In this document: piece after piece, positions 1 to 11,510 of the stretch
Layout: every line of letters begins with the position of its first letter
How positions within the stretch are numbered: the first letter of the stretch is position 1
Assembly (NCBI GenBank): GCA_012845835.1
Contig: JABAKD010000028.1
Span: forward strand, 12,462,717 to 12,526,716
Length of the DNA stretch: 64,000 bases
Direction: 5' to 3'
DNA from: Undaria pinnatifida
Lineage: Eukaryota > Sar > Phaeophyceae > Laminariales > Alariaceae
Notes under the pieces: generated by a model
The model's input: only the letters and a program-made list of their open reading frames with translations
The model's database searches: none
Told to the model about the DNA's origin: nothing
Made by a program: the position numbers and the translations under genes

Positions 1-249
1 GCAATCTTACCAACCGTTTACAGTTCATACTAATCAAACGTCTACTTTTGATTGTAGAGCTCTATCCTCTGACTGCATAGCTGTATTCCAGGTACTCTAT
101 AGGATGAGCTCGTAGAAGCAAGGGTCAGACGCGTTGTATCATGGCGGCGCTCGGGGTGTATCCTTTCAGCCCGGCCCGCCTGTCGTACAGTAGCAGAAGC
201 TGCAATAGACATATTTAGTCATTTTTCCCACAGAGTCGCGAAAGTCAAA

Positions 250-339
250 CGGGTTTGTGCATACGAAGTATACCGGGTACAGCAGTAGCACCTGCGGGTT
301 TGTGCATACGAAGTATACCAGGTACAGCAGTAGCACCTG
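250..339. repeat. 45-bp tandem duplication
   Basis: Two adjacent copies of a 45-bp unit beginning CGGGTTTGTGCATACGAAGT. They differ at one or two bases (TACCGGGTAC versus TACCAGGTAC). The second copy carries the TACCAGGTAC palindrome that recurs through the window. No gene is recognisable in the first kilobase. Confidence 0.85.
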
Positions 340-1099
340 CGTAAATCACACGGGAGTTCTTGGTACCTAGCATCCGGCAAATATCCCGAGACGGCAGACA
401 TAAGCGCCGTCAGTCAGTCAGTCTTGTAGGAGCGCCCACACCAATAATAGTAAATTACGTCTAGACGGCAATCCGCCACAGATCAAGACGCAATCTCCTG
501 CCACCTTTGTTACCTGCTGGTAATCTAAACGGAGGAAAAGCAAAGATCAGGATATCGCGCCATTGGGGGGTGTTGTCTTGGTACCTGATCTCGATGTAGA
601 CGTTGAGGATGCGCTCGCTCCCTGCCGTGCTCAAAAACATCTCCACGCGACCACGGAAGGATACCAGTAACGTACAGTAGTAGCGGTCCCTCTACAGAAG
701 TGCCGGTATGTGCACTATAGAGGGAAACACCGGCACTATAAAAGCGACCGGCACTACTCCGTATAATGTCACTACCGGCTGTTCCCATCTGTGCCAAGTG
801 ATTCCACGGGCACTATAGCGGGCAACCGGCACTACTCAACATGCATTATAGAGGGACTTTTACTGTACCACTACAGCGATGCCAGGTACGGTAACATTGC
901 GCAAAAAGTAATTCTTCAATATATGTTGCTAATAATAACTGTGCCTTTTATATTAGTTTCAAGGTGTAGAATGACACCAACAGGTCATGCTGATGTCCTC
1001 GAACCTTACATAAAACATTGGTACCAGATATCTGGTATCAAACACCTGATACATGCGAAACGTGGACTCGAAGAGTAAAGTGGAAAACATAAATTGCTG

Positions 1100-2090
1100 C
1101 GTGGGGCTGGGCACAACAACCAAAAAAAATCCTGGCGGCAGCCAAGGAAACTGGATCGGAACAGGACCCTGGTCGCGGCGACAACCATCGCCCTCCCTCC
1201 GGCTGGTGAGAGGACTGACGGAGGCACCCCCGGCGGGCCCCGCTGGAGGCGCCCTGCCGGATGCATGTTTTGACGCGATTTGGTTTCATAAAAAATACGT
1301 TGATGTTGGCACGTGGTATTGTGCGGCGTTTAAGTAGGACTAACGACATATGCTTTTTTGCCGGAACTCGTCCATGTACTGGCATCGTGATAGCTCCCTC
1401 TATTAATAGTGAGGGGAAATATACTGCCAGTAGATCCTAGCCCAGTACCCGGTTTTATAAACCGCTGCTATGTGAAACTGGTCGAACACCAAAATAAATT
1501 AGCTATGGTAGTCCTGAGGCAGTGCTCACACTCTCCGACTTTGGCGGATCTCTCCCGCTGCCGACCGCCTTCTCGCGCGGCTTTTTCGCCCGGGGGTTGA
1601 TTCCCCCACCTCGATCGCGCCCGTCGTTTACCGCGGATCCACCCGCGAGGCGCCGCACCCGCTCGCGCGAGGACCCGAGGCCGCAATCCACGACGGATTC
1701 TCCACAATCTACGAGGCTTTCCATGCCCTCTCGGCGATAAGGATTGCGCCCCCGCCACGGCCGGCACCGCCGATCTATTCGCGCGGCGCCGCACGCGCTC
1801 GCGCAAGGCCGGAACCTGCGACATGCTCTCCGCAATGTACGAGGACTTTCCCGCTCCCCCTGCGATTTGATGCAATGCCTCGCGACTGGAGCTATAGTGT
1901 GTCTTCGGGTGATAATTTCAGGTGCATACTCTGCGACCTCCGGTGCCCCGAGAGCGCCGGCCGCCTGGCCGGCGCCGCAGCCGTGGGGGGCTGCGCGGGA
2001 AGCCGTCAGCTCGCGATCTATGGCAGGGATGTAAACGCCCAGCAAGCACATGTCGCCCAGGTTTTGTTGCGATAACGCATGATACTCACG
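1100..2090. other. GC-rich island, possible degraded coding or TE remnant
   Basis: This stretch is clearly richer in G and C than its surroundings and stays open over long distances on the minus strand (for example 2147 to 1503). The translation is dominated by Arg, Gly, Ala and Pro, which GC-rich DNA gives by chance. I recognise no domain. It contains a 136-bp tandem duplication. It could be the remains of a transposable element or of an exon; nothing in it decides between these. Confidence 0.35.
1637..1870. repeat. 136-bp degenerate tandem duplication
   Basis: The motif CGCCGCACCCGCTCGCGCGA at 1651 recurs as CGCCGCACGCGCTCGCGCAA at 1787. It is followed in both copies by a related segment (TCTCCACAATCTACGAGG versus TCTCCGCAATGTACGAGG). 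The period is 136 bp and the copies are roughly 75-80 percent alike by eye. Confidence 0.7.
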
Positions 2091-2516
2091 TTTAACATTT
2101 GTCGGCGAGAAAGACAGAGAATGCGAGACTGCAATGAACGAGTGCACACATCCGACAGATCAGATCCCTATAGATGATATATTGATCTATTGATGAACAA
2201 CGTATTTCAGGGAAGACAGATCCAGGGTCCACCGGTATGTGATCTGCATGGCAGATATATCATGTTGTGGGGAGAGAGCAGGCTGACCTGAATTACCTAG
2301 CACAGGATTCCTGGGGTCGGACCTGTTCTACACAGATTCTGCGCAACATATGACGCCATAAGGACAGATGCATTATAGGATCTACTGTAGATGATCAAGA
2401 TGACGATCTGTCCGACATGCAAACGAGTGCGACGATTGGAACAGTTCTGCTGGGTAGCTGCATGGGTGAGTGTCCTGCGGGTTGCAAGGCCAACCTTCTT
2501 TCCAGCTAACTGCTGT

Positions 2517-3810
2517 TACCCACGACTCGCGAGGGGGTATTTTAGGGTTTCGACATAAACATGTGTTTTGCAAGCGGGCATGTTTGACGCCTGGAAACTG
2601 AAAATACGAATCGTGTTGCTTCAGTTTTCGAGTTAGTGGTTATTGCTTGTGTTCGGTTGTGCGTCCGAGCGTCGGAGGTATTTCGTACCATGTAAAATGG
2701 TATTTCATAGAAGGTGCGGTCGAACCTCTCGCGAGGAGAAAAATGAGCCATCACACAACAACAGCCGCTGGACAGGGTATCGGGTGTGTGCCCGCAGATG
2801 AGATACGTGTGGTCGGGTGGTATCAATACAGAAATGTGGAGAGTACCCTCATAAACTTTTGCATACCGTTAACATCAAGGGCTTAGCCCCAAGCTTCGCT
2901 CCAACGCTAACACTTCGCGCACCACGCGAGTTGGTCGCCGGCGAAGACCCCTTGCGTTTTCATTTAACCTGATCTAATCCGTCTGATCTGATCTGATCTG
3001 ATCTGATACCTACCTGTTATATAAAGATATCCGAGCCTGTGATGACCCCACAGCTGTCCTTTCAATATCGTTTTCATCCGTGCCCCGGACAACCTAAATC
3101 CATGTATCATCAGGGATTAAACTGGCACTTGGCACTGTTGCTGTTTCGTGAGCGAAGACAATAATGTGCCTACCCACGACTCGCGAGCTCGCGAGGGGTA
3201 TTTTAGGGTTTCGACATAAACAACATGCGTTTTGCAAGCGGGCGTGTTTGACGCCTGAAAGCTGAAACTATACGAATCGTATTGTTTCAGTTTTTGAGTT
3301 GGTGGTCGTTGCTTGTGTTCGGTTGTGCGTCGGAGCGTCGGAGGTATTTCGTACCACGTAAAATGGCATTTCATAAGAGGTGCGGTCGAACCTCGCGCGA
3401 GGAGAAAAATGAGCCATCACACAACAACAGCGGCTGGACAGGGTATCGGGTGTGTGCCCGCAGATGAGATACGTGTGGTCGGGTGGTATCAAAACAGAAA
3501 TGTGGAGGGTACCCTCACAACCTTTTACATACCGTTGACATTAAGGGCTTAGCCCCAAGCTTCGCTCCAGCGCTAACACTTTGCGCATCACGCGAGTTGG
3601 TCGCCGGCGAAGTCCCCTTGCGTTTTCATCTAATCCGATATGATCTGATCTGATACCTACCTGACATGTAAAAATATCCGATCCTGTGATGACCCAAAAG
3701 TTGTCCTTTCAATCTCGCTTTATCCGTGCCCCGGACAACCTAAATACATGTACCATCAGGGATTAAATTGGCACTTGGCACTAATGGTGTTTCGTGAGCG
3801 AAGCAATAAG
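2517..3810. repeat. Large tandem duplication, period 654 bp
   Basis: Copy 1 starts at 2517 (TACCCACGACTCGCGAG) and copy 2 at 3171 with the same words. They remain aligned through AATGAGCCATCACACAACAA, CAAGCTTCGCTCCA and CCCCGGACAACCTAAAT to about 3810. Identity is high, about 90 percent by eye. Each copy holds an uninterrupted 79-codon frame at the equivalent place (2647-2886 and 3313-3552), without an ATG start and with about ten residue differences, so coding is not established. A GATCT pentamer run (about 2979-3006) is longer in copy 1 than in copy 2. The unit could be a tandemly duplicated transposon fragment. Confidence 0.85.
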
Positions 3811-3933
3811 TACAGTAGTTATAAGTCTTCCGTCTGTCGTGTGCAAGCATCTATGCTGCGTATGGTATTACACGTCCCTTCGGTACGATTGTGTGAATCC
3901 CAAAAACAAATACCTTGTACGAAATACAGTCCC

Positions 3934-4055
3934 AAAAAAAACTCACCCATATACGTAGTATATTACAAGTACCAACAACGCAGCTTGCAAAGATGAGTAT
4001 TGTCCTGAAATTCGTCGAACTCACGGCTGACGTCCTTGAAATATTTTCTACTTCG
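3934..4055 (+). repeat. Family D repeat copy with peptide-like core
   Basis: One copy of the dispersed family typified by the 27.65-28.6 kb array. It has AACTCACCCATATACG, a TATTACAAGTACCAACAACG segment, then GCAGCTTGCAAAG followed by an ATG at 3993. The frame reads QLAKMSIVLKFVELTADVLE. In other copies residue 8 is Asp; here it is Val. Confidence 0.8.
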
Positions 4056-4883
4056 AAGTATAAAATACCAGTAAAATACAGCCATCGACTTCGTGCCGGA
4101 TGTGCTCCATAGCTCGTTATTTCGACAGGCTACCCGCAGCACCGACACGCCTTGACCAAGCACAGGGTCGCGTATTTCGAGGCAAACCAGCACGAGATTA
4201 ATGGACATAGGGATATATATATATATCATAGGGTTAACAGATGCGTACTCAACAGATCGGGTGGATGGTCACGCATCGCAGTTCGCATTCTCTGTGCCTA
4301 TGATTTTTCACCACGAAATATAACGTCTTCATGCTGCGCAATGAGGCGATGATGATGAGGCGGCGATGGTGAGAGGGCTGATTCCGTGACCTGCCTACTT
4401 TCGGAATATGAGCCGTCGAAACATCCGACGAAACCCAAAACCAATTGGAGACCGATAGCTCGCCCTCTCGCTCCATGATCGGATAAACCGTATGAGAGCA
4501 TGATTGCTCTCTCACGACTGCCCACCAAGGCAACAAGGACAACAGGGTTAGCTGGACAGTCGGAGTGTGTCCGTCTATCGGCCCACGTAAGCAGAGCACG
4601 GCACACAAAACGAGACGACGCAAAGCAACTTGTTCTGTCTTGGAACATTCAAGGGCACTGCTGTCAGTACTGCCGCGGCCGTGGGTCCATTCTGTTGGCA
4701 TCTCGCGAACAAATGGCGTGCACTACGAAAACGGCAACGAGGCAGACGGGTGGACGAGGCATGTCCAAGGCATGTTATGTCTGGTAATGGTGCTAGATCG
4801 AGCTACCGTACGGGCGTGCTTCACGGCTGTCGCACTACTGCCGTGCACGGATGTGCTTTCGACCTGCGGCGTGAAAGCAGGGC

Positions 4884-5645
4884 GTGGTGGAAAAACGAAA
4901 GGCGGCACAACGCAAACTCACGAGGACTGGCTTTCACCGTGCCGGAACTATTGAGCTCCATGCCATCCCCGTCCGTCTTGTGGGCAGAGGGCTTCCGCTT
5001 TTGCGATGCCTTAGATCCCCTAGTCATGATGATCCCCTTGATCGTAGCAGATGCAGCAGTCGTATACTCTCCGCTCCAACCTTGGGCAACGAAAACGAAA
5101 CACAAAACCAGGGGTTTCCACCTGAAAAAGTAGCTTTAGAATATTGCATGGTCTTCATGGACCCCGGGGATACAAAAGATGAAGATCCGATGACTCCGAG
5201 ATTTGAGATTCGGCTGCTGCCGCTTCCCTTTGCAGTGTGTAATAACTTGCGTGGGAGACCACCACATTGCATTCTCTTTTCTCCCACCGTCCCACAGGCG
5301 AGAACCAACTACGCCCAGCAGCCATCACCACAGCACAGCAGTAGTAGCAACCCAAGAGTTACACCACCCGAGCGCAGGCAGTTGCGCATGGAAGTGTTTG
5401 GCCAAGGCATCACCAATGCGAGTTCTGAGCAAAGTTCGGAGGAGCTTAAGCCAGTCAGGCGGAGATCATGGCTCTGTCGTCGGCTAGCTCATCCGCGCCT
5501 TCCCACGTCCTCAACAACCACGGAGCGCGGAGCATGCCCCGGGGGCGCCACACAGGTAAAAGTCGGTAAAGGCGATATCTACGGTGGGCGCATAGATTGT
5601 CCTATTTGTATCTTCTTCTACCTTCTTGAGATGCTCCAGCTATGA
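4884..5645 (+). CDS. Long open frame, unknown, weak
   Basis: An uninterrupted 253-codon frame, longer than chance comfortably allows in 64 kb of this composition. It has no ATG at its beginning (first in-frame start is GTG). The middle part is Ser/Pro/Gln-rich (QQPSPQHSSSSNPRVTPPER), followed by a charged segment (EVFGQGITNASSEQSSEELK) that looks coding-like. CAG followed by GTAAAAG near 5552 could be a donor, so the true exon may be shorter. No domain recognised. It overlaps the minus-strand exon candidate, so at most one is real. Confidence 0.2.
   Translation: MVEKRKAAQRKLTRTGFHRAGTIELHAIPVRLVGRGLPLLRCLRSPSHDDPLDRSRCSSRILSAPTLGNENETQNQGFPPEKVALEYCMVFMDPGDTKDEDPMTPRFEIRLLPLPFAVCNNLRGRPPHCILFSPTVPQARTNYAQQPSPQHSSSSNPRVTPPERRQLRMEVFGQGITNASSEQSSEELKPVRRRSWLCRRLAHPRLPTSSTTTERGACPGGATQVKVGKGDIYGGRIDCPICIFFYLLEMLQL
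4922..5027 (-). CDS. Candidate first exon, unknown protein
   Basis: Reading the minus strand from an ATG at 5027 gives a 35-codon basic, hydrophilic peptide starting MTRGSKASQKRKPSAH. It then meets a consensus 5' splice site GTGAGT at 4921-4916. The composition looks like real coding sequence and the donor is textbook. However, the nearest acceptor downstream (about 4864) leads into a stop within ten codons, so I cannot extend it. A plus-strand frame overlaps it. Treat as a weak, partial gene call. Confidence 0.22.
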
Positions 5646-6411
5646 GCGGCAGCGTGCTGGCACGGCTAGCGCTGGCTGTAGGGTGGAAGTTCTTTCGACT
5701 CTTATTTATTGTCAGGTCTTGAGCACATGTTGTGATGATGCCCGGGGTGTCTCTCTCGTGTCATGCCGGCAAAGTCTCGCAGCTCGCGACTACTCGTGAC
5801 ACGGAGCAGTGAGAGAAGATCCCCGCTATAGCAAACGGGGTAGGTTTGCGCGCGCAGGGAGGGGCTAGACGAGCTTCCTAGGCTGCCGGCAAGGCGGCGT
5901 GCTTGTCGTTGGATCTCGACATGCATGTGATAGAGCAGTGCTTAGCATGTTGCAGTCGTGCTTCTGATTCTCAGAACCCGCTCTCGGCCGCTTTGGGCAA
6001 ACGTCGCGGTGCACACGGTCAGCCAAGGTAGCCACTGATAGATCACAGCAATTCGCGTATGGTGCACAACACATCATCGTAACGCAATAAGATAGAATAG
6101 AGCAAGAGCCCCTCTCCCTCTTTGTCAGCTGCTGCTGCTGTTGCCTTGCTAGGCGGGTTTTGTACGTGGAACTCTTTACATCTAGAAGCGACGTCTTTTG
6201 CTACGAGTACTACAGCTGCTGCTGTGCTTTTTGCTTGTACTCTTTCGGCCCAGGTCAAATTTGCCCTTGACGACGACGCCCCTTGGCAAACAAGCAGGAA
6301 CAAACAACCCACAAACTCAAAACAAACGAAACACGCGACCAAATTGCTTCTTTCTTTTTCCCTTGCTTGTCCTCTCTCCTATTCAATGCTCCATCGTTGT
6401 AGCTGGCCATG

Positions 6412-6749
6412 ATGGACAAGCTGGACAAGCAAGCCAAGCAGCAGCCGGTGCAACGGTCCCAAAGCTGCGGCGGATTGCTCTGGGCTCTAACTCCCAACGA
6501 CTCAGCCTCCTCTCCGACCATCTCCAAGTGGACACCCCCCCTCTCTCCGACTAGTAGCGGCAATAAATCTGCAGCCAAACGCTCGGGTGCGGGCGGAGCT
6601 GAGGTTGACTCGCGACCCACTGCGGCGGAGGCAGTGGCTATGCTGAAGCGATCGGGGGTGCCCTCTCTGGAGGGAGTGCAGATGCTGAGGCATATGGTGG
6701 GAGCTGCGCCGAGGGCATGGGTTCGCGATTTTAAGATTCGTGGAGGAAG
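6412..6749 (+). CDS. Probable first exon of an unknown gene
   Basis: From ATG at 6412 (a second ATG lies directly before it at 6409) the frame runs 112 codons plus two bases, to GGAAG followed by a consensus donor GTGAGT at 6750. The peptide is Ser/Pro/Gln-rich at first (MDKLDKQAKQQPVQRSQS). It ends in a segment that looks helical and conserved in style (AEAVAMLKRSGVPSLEGV, then RHMVGAAPRAWVRDFKIRGG). A C/T-rich stretch lies immediately upstream (about 6350-6400), as is common near eukaryotic starts. I do not recognise the family. The next exon should begin in phase 2, but the downstream DNA is repeat-rich and I could not identify one, so the gene may be broken or have a very long intron. Confidence 0.45.
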
Positions 6750-7299
6750 GTGAGTGTGTTATTCGTACAGTATTGCAGCATCAGTTGCTTGTTGTGTATG
6801 TTACCTGGAACAGGTACTTGTGCGTCGTACGCACGAATCACAGCATATTCTCGATGCTCACTCGTATGATACATACCGGCAGGTAGAGTACTTAACAGGT
6901 TTGTTTGCAATGCTGTGATACGCACCAGCGGGTACAGCGTACTGCGAGGCAATTGATCACGGTAATCTACCAGGTACGATATGGTCTACCTGGTCTGTAT
7001 GAGTATGGTACCCGACATATGGTACACGGGCTTCAGCCTCCTTGCTGCCCAAAGCTTGCTGGATTTTGGAGCAAATCTTGATCTTACTACGAGTAGGTGC
7101 ACTACCCGTCATGAGGATCCTACTGTTGATGGGTTGGGTTTCTCCCACGGGCCAGGAGAGGGCTGTTCAAACTCCAAATTGCACCTCCTACGGCAGTACA
7201 TGCTTGGTTTGCTAGCCGTTTGTGCACCGGTTCCCGTTGTGTCTGTCTATCCTGGGATTCCTTTGCTGATCTGTCAACAAATATGACCTGGTACTACTA

Positions 7300-8365
7300 C
7301 CTGTTAACCAAACACCGGGTGCAGCGTAGTGTGCTCGCACTAACGGAAAACATAGCAAACTGTAGCCATGCGTAAGCTATGATATGACGATAGATACAAG
7401 TTGCAGTACTTTGTGTAGTATGCGCTAAAGGGTGCTACCCTGTATATACTGCAGCTGTAACAGTTAGTAAACGATGGATGCTTTCCATGATCACCTCCAA
7501 ACCATTGTAGCAACCACCATGCTGTCTGTCGATGTTATCCATGCGTGCATACTGAATATTATGAGGTTAGCTACATGTGATACGTACCAACAGTTGTCAG
7601 AGAGCTCTGTATTGACTCCGTACGGAAGACTCGTCTCCCGTCTCTCCAACCTGCTGCGATTTTTTGCGTTTCGGGACAAAGCAAAAGGTGCACTAGAAGA
7701 GGCTACCACCATGGCGACCTATAATAACTTGTACCCAAACAACGGCGAGTGCTGTTATGATATCATACCAAGAAGAGCGTGCAGCGGCAGTGAAGGTGTA
7801 ATCACGCTGCGCTTGTCTGGCACCTCCTTGCGTGATAATTCGATACAACGGTGTAGATCATTCTCTTATCATGCGGAGTTAGTTTTCCAGCAGCCGGGGC
7901 TGCAAGCGCCACTTTTTTCTGCTATTTTTTTTTTTTTCGCGGCTTTTGTCCCTGAAAGCTGTCAAATGCAGCTAAACTTACGAACCTATTGAGAGTGATT
8001 ATACGATACGAGGATGTGTATGACAGAGCTTCTCGTACGTTGCGTTTTTGGGTTTGTGGATTTTCGGGCGTTGCGTCGTGGCGTATTATATCGTATTTCC
8101 TTGTCATGACATGATACGTGGTTATGGTTACGTCGTCGTCGTCGTCGTTGTACTTTTGGGAGGGCGGTCGTAGCTCATGAGCTAGCGCCTAGATCGGAAG
8201 ATGACGGATAACGGATGACGCTTCTCGTCTTATAATGTACCACTTCGAGTACGTTCCTTTCGTATTCGTTACGTTCCAATCTCACCGAAAATCACCAAAA
8301 TAACGTCGAAATGTTTGTATGCAACACGCGAGCTCAAACTGCTGGCGTTTAATGCGAAAGTTTCG
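7300..8365. other. Stretch without a supportable gene
   Basis: Contains a 172-codon ATG-initiated frame at 7474-7992 with no recognisable domain and a length expected by chance. A T run lies at about 7926-7938 and a short GTC repeat (GTCGTCGTCGTCGTCG) near 8131-8147. Otherwise I see nothing. Confidence 0.5.
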
Positions 8366-8366
8366 T

Positions 8367-8565
8367 TGTTTTTTTTCATCCTCCGGCGGATGGGGAAAAA
8401 AAATGCTCAAGCTCACCACACTTCCACGTATTTTCATACGCGTCGTGTGTCGATTTAACTCAGTTGCTTTCGCAACCCAACTCTAGCTGGCGGACCCTTC
8501 GGATCCCATTACTCTGTGTAGTGATAGCGTGGGCTGTCCCTATCAGTGGTCCTCGTTACAACCCC
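8367..8565 (-). mobile_element. Family A short interspersed repeat (oligo-T end on plus strand)
   Basis: Plus-strand order: T run, CATCCTCCGGCGGATGGGG, A run, GCTCAAGCTCACCACACTTC, a GTATTTTCATACGCGTCGTG segment, TTGCTTTCGCAACCCAAC, then GGGCTGTCCCTATCAGTGG. The same order recurs at 56.5 kb (full), 12.99 kb (truncated) and in reverse at 10.04 kb. Read on the minus strand each copy ends in an A run, which suggests retroposition, a SINE-like mode. I cannot identify the RNA of origin. Confidence 0.65.
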
Positions 8566-8822
8566 GGCAGCGCAAGCTATAGTTGTACACGGGTGCGTGT
8601 GTATGTCGACCCGGCCTGTCCCCTGAGGGTCAGGTTCGGTGGAGATAGCCACCCGGAATGTCAAATTTCCTATTTTCTTGTTCTGTCGAGTTTCCATTCA
8701 TATCACCCCGGCCCCCCTCTGTTTTTTTTTCCCATGTTTTCACCTGGTGTCAAAAGTATTAGTTTAGGTGGAAGATTGGAATGCGGAAGATTGAGCACTA
8801 TTGGACGTACATCGTAATCGCA

Positions 8823-8914
8823 GTTAACGCCTTCACCACTGGAAAGCCTTTTTGGGTTGCAAATTTACTCGAAGTTACTATAGGGAGGGATTTTGGGGCT
8901 CTAAAGGGGTTAAT
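8823..8914 (-). mobile_element. Family E mini-MITE with TTAA ends
   Basis: A reversed copy of a roughly 90-bp element. In the other orientation its ends read TTAACCCCTTTAGAGCCCC and GTTGCAAAGGGGTTAA. Here it runs GTTAACGCC...GGAAAGCC...TTTACTCGAAGTTACTATAGGGAGGGA...CTAAAGGGGTTAA. The terminal TTAA tetranucleotides are what piggyBac-type transposition would leave as target duplication, but that assignment is an inference. Confidence 0.65.
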
Positions 8915-9325
8915 AATCTGGGGTTGGAAGATTGAGCACTTTTGGACGTACGTCGTGATCAGTCGCAGTTATCTGTTTTTTTGTTCGTGGAACGGTAGTG
9001 AAGGAGGCGTATTTGGTCCAGTTTAATAGAGGTGTCGACTTCCATTGATGAACATCCGTGTATGCAAATACTAAGTAAAACCCTGCACACCTCGAGATTG
9101 CTATTATACCGATTGGCACCCTGGTCCCACCCAGACCTCTGCCAGACCTCTGGCATCCTAGTCCCACTCGGACCTGTGGCCTCCCTGCAAAGTGACCCAG
9201 GGTATGATGATAGCTAGCCGCCGGCAGGGCCCAGCACCCTGACCCTCAAAATGACTAAGGCAAGCAACAAATGAATACCCTCACCCCCCCCACCCCCCCC
9301 CAGCCCTCCTCCTAATCCACCAAAA

Positions 9326-9712
9326 CCGAGAGTTTCTACCGAACGGCCACAGCAAAAAGCAACTTAAACTACAGCAGTATGTGCATAATCGCAACATAAA
9401 CATCCCGTAAGAGGGTGTGCAGATTGCAGAGTTTCCTTATTTTTCACCCGGAGTTTCCACCATACGGCCACATCCAAACGCAAAATGCACGACAACCAAT
9501 TGACTACAACATAATCTATAGAGCGTGTGCAGGGGTTAAACGGCCACAGCCAAAAACATATTTGACGACAATCTAACTTGGGGTTAGGGTTGTGGGGTTG
9601 TGGGGTTTCCACCGTAAGACCATGGCGTAAAGCCAACCACCGTACGTGTATACGACCAAAATAAACTACTCGTACAATAGAGGGTGTGCAGGGTTAAATT
9701 ATAGCACAGGGT
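9326..9712. repeat. Degenerate tandem repeat, about 140-bp unit, three copies
   Basis: Each unit contains GAGTTTCYACCRNACGGCCACA (9330, 9461; degenerate at 9604), followed 80-100 bp later by AGAGGGTGTGCAGGG-like words (9410, 9521, 9681). Interrupted by GGGGTTAGGGTTGTGGGGTT at about 9580. No coding potential recognised. Confidence 0.6.
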
Positions 9713-10040
9713 GTGCAATTAGTGCTCCCCGTCTTTTGGTGGTGATCGAACGCGACGCGCGCGCCAGCGATTGGCTGCTTGCTGAGCGCAACGAACGACC
9801 GATTGTTTGTTTGGCAGCTTCAGCCCCGTCCCCGCCCTTTGGCTGTTCTCCGTTTTGCATGTAATACATACGAGTATAATTCAGCAATTATTGTGGAAGT
9901 GACAACCAAATTGTTGAATTGCGACATGGAATCCGAGAAATGAGAACTCTGCATCAATCAATCCTCAAGAATCCCCATGGGTACGAATACTCTGCTTTTT
10001 GCGTGCTTTTCTTTAGTTTTTGCCTCTGAAAAAAATAACA

Positions 10041-10247
10041 GGGTAGGGTAGTAACGGGGGCCGCCGGTAGGGACAGCTCGACAGCTCGCGCTGTCGCTAC
10101 CATGGGAACCGAAGGACACCCCAGCTAGCGCTGGATTGCGAATGCAATTGAATTCAATGTACACACGACGTGTATGAGTACACGTGGAAGTGTGGTTCCC
10201 AAGCCTTATTTTTTCCCCATCCGCCCGAGGGTGAATAAAAAATAAAA
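10041..10247 (+). mobile_element. Family A short interspersed repeat, opposite orientation
   Basis: Inverse of the 8.37-kb copy: GGTAGTAACGGGGGCCGCC, then GGGACAGCTCG...GGAACCGAAGGACACC, AGCGCTGGATTGCGAATGC, CACGTGGAAGTGTGGTT, and ending CCCCATCCGCCCGAGGGTGA with an A-rich tail (AATAAAAAATAAAA). The tail-last order supports this as the sense direction. Confidence 0.65.
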
Positions 10248-10273
10248 TAGAAGGTGGAGTTGGCTTTAAATTC

Positions 10274-10554
10274 GCGCTTTTCAGCTCCTGGACAAGCCGT
10301 GGTCACAGGCGTCGTCCCTTCTTCCCCCCGGTTCTTGCCTTCAATTGTTAGGGTGCATAGGGTTCAGCAATCTCTCTGCTCGTCGGGTTTTCATCGAGTG
10401 TTGCTAACTCACGCTCTCGCGTTATCCGCAAGTCAATTTGTGCACAAGAAAAAGTCCCTACTATTGTATGCGAGTATGCACTCGGGGGGGCTCGGACTGA
10501 CGAAACTGCCTATACCAAGCTCGAGGATAACCTGATACGCCACCGGGGCGGCCG
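10274..10554 (-). mobile_element. tRNA-derived SINE, copy 1
   Basis: Minus-strand copy. The head at the right end holds GGCGTATCAGGTTATCC (A-box-like) and, about 30 bp on, a degenerate B box. The body carries the shared words GCGAGAGCGTGAGTTAGCAA and GGTTCAGCAATCTCTCTGCT (its plus-strand form), and the 3' end has GTGACCACGGCTTGTCCAGG. The A-rich tail is eroded here. The family is described under the 26.6-kb copy. Confidence 0.75.
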
Positions 10555-10825
10555 AGATTGGTGGGACCTGGCGAATAACACCAACTACTGTAAACTGCAG
10601 TAGCCAGGTATCGTTTTGATCACCGTATGATACTTACCACTTGCCAGAGGTATGGTGTGAAATTAGTTTTATATGAAACTGGCGTACTCGTACACTGGTA
10701 CCTACCTGGTACACAAAGTTACCCGGCACTGGTAATAAATGATAAAATAAAATGGTCATTGGCGCGATATGTGATATGGTGACGAACGTTAACGGTGACG
10801 AGGTTGTGAACGACATATATATATA

Positions 10826-11027
10826 TTTTTTTTGTCACACTTGTACTTTCCAGCATCTGGACAAGCAGTGGTCACAGGTGTCATCCCTTCTTTCCCCGGT
10901 TCTTGCCTTCAATTTTTATCGCGCATAGGATTCAGCAATTCCACTGCTCGTCGATTATTCAGCGAGTGTTCCTAACTCACGCTCTCGCGCTTTCCGCAAG
11001 TCAATTAGTTCGCAAGAAAAAAATAAA
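10826..11027 (-). mobile_element. tRNA-derived SINE, copy 2, head missing
   Basis: The plus strand starts with a T run (the reversed A tail), then CACACTTGTACTTTCCAGC, TGGTCACAGGTGTCATCCC, CAGCAATTCCACTGCTCG and ACTCACGCTCTCGCGCTTTC. It stops after GTTCGCAAGAAAAA, so the tRNA-like head with both promoter boxes is absent. This is typical 5' truncation of a retroposed copy. Confidence 0.75.
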
Positions 11028-11127
11028 TCATTCCGACCATCGACTGACATTGATTGCTCTTGTACCAGGTATCCGGTTTTTAGGGCCCGTGAACAGCGAC
11101 CCGAAAACGACGATTGCGATATTTTTT

Positions 11128-11300
11128 TAGCCCGCGGCAGTACGAGTAGGATCAGGACGCGCCCGTCCCGTACGAGTCTTTGCATTGTTGGCGTCGTCGT
11201 TCGGACACTAGTTTTGTCATCGCCATCGCCAACCAGCAGTGGCCGATTCCGTAATCGTCGATTTTGTCGTCAAATTTTCCTTCTCGAGTCTCAAAGGGGG
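11128..11300 (-). pseudogene. Family I fragment with conserved open frame
   Basis: Minus-strand reading gives PLLVGDGDDKTSVRTTTPTM followed by QRLVRDGRVLILLVLP. A second copy at 31.74-31.94 kb, plus strand, reads PLLVGDGDDKIGVPTTTPTL then QRFVRNGRVMVLLALL. Most base differences leave the residue similar or unchanged. This looks like a piece of a transposon-encoded protein present twice, in opposite orientation. I do not recognise the protein. Confidence 0.45.
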
Positions 11301-11510
11301 TTAATATTGTCAGGATTTTATAGTCCGCATCACCTGTCTAACAGTCGCTATTAATAATTAGTACGGTGTCTTTCCTTGTCCATGTCCTTGCTTGCTCGCA
11401 GTCTGCAGGTGTTAGTCCTGCGGTAACGTGCTCGTACATGAAGCGAAAGTAGCAGGCGATAAATGCCGTAGTCGCACATGCCCGCAGACCGCAAACCATT
11501 AATTGTCTAA

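Noticed and set aside
7474-7992. 172-codon ATG-initiated frame
   Set aside because: Length is expected by chance about once in a window of this size. No domain, no splice context and a poly-T-coded Phe run near its end.
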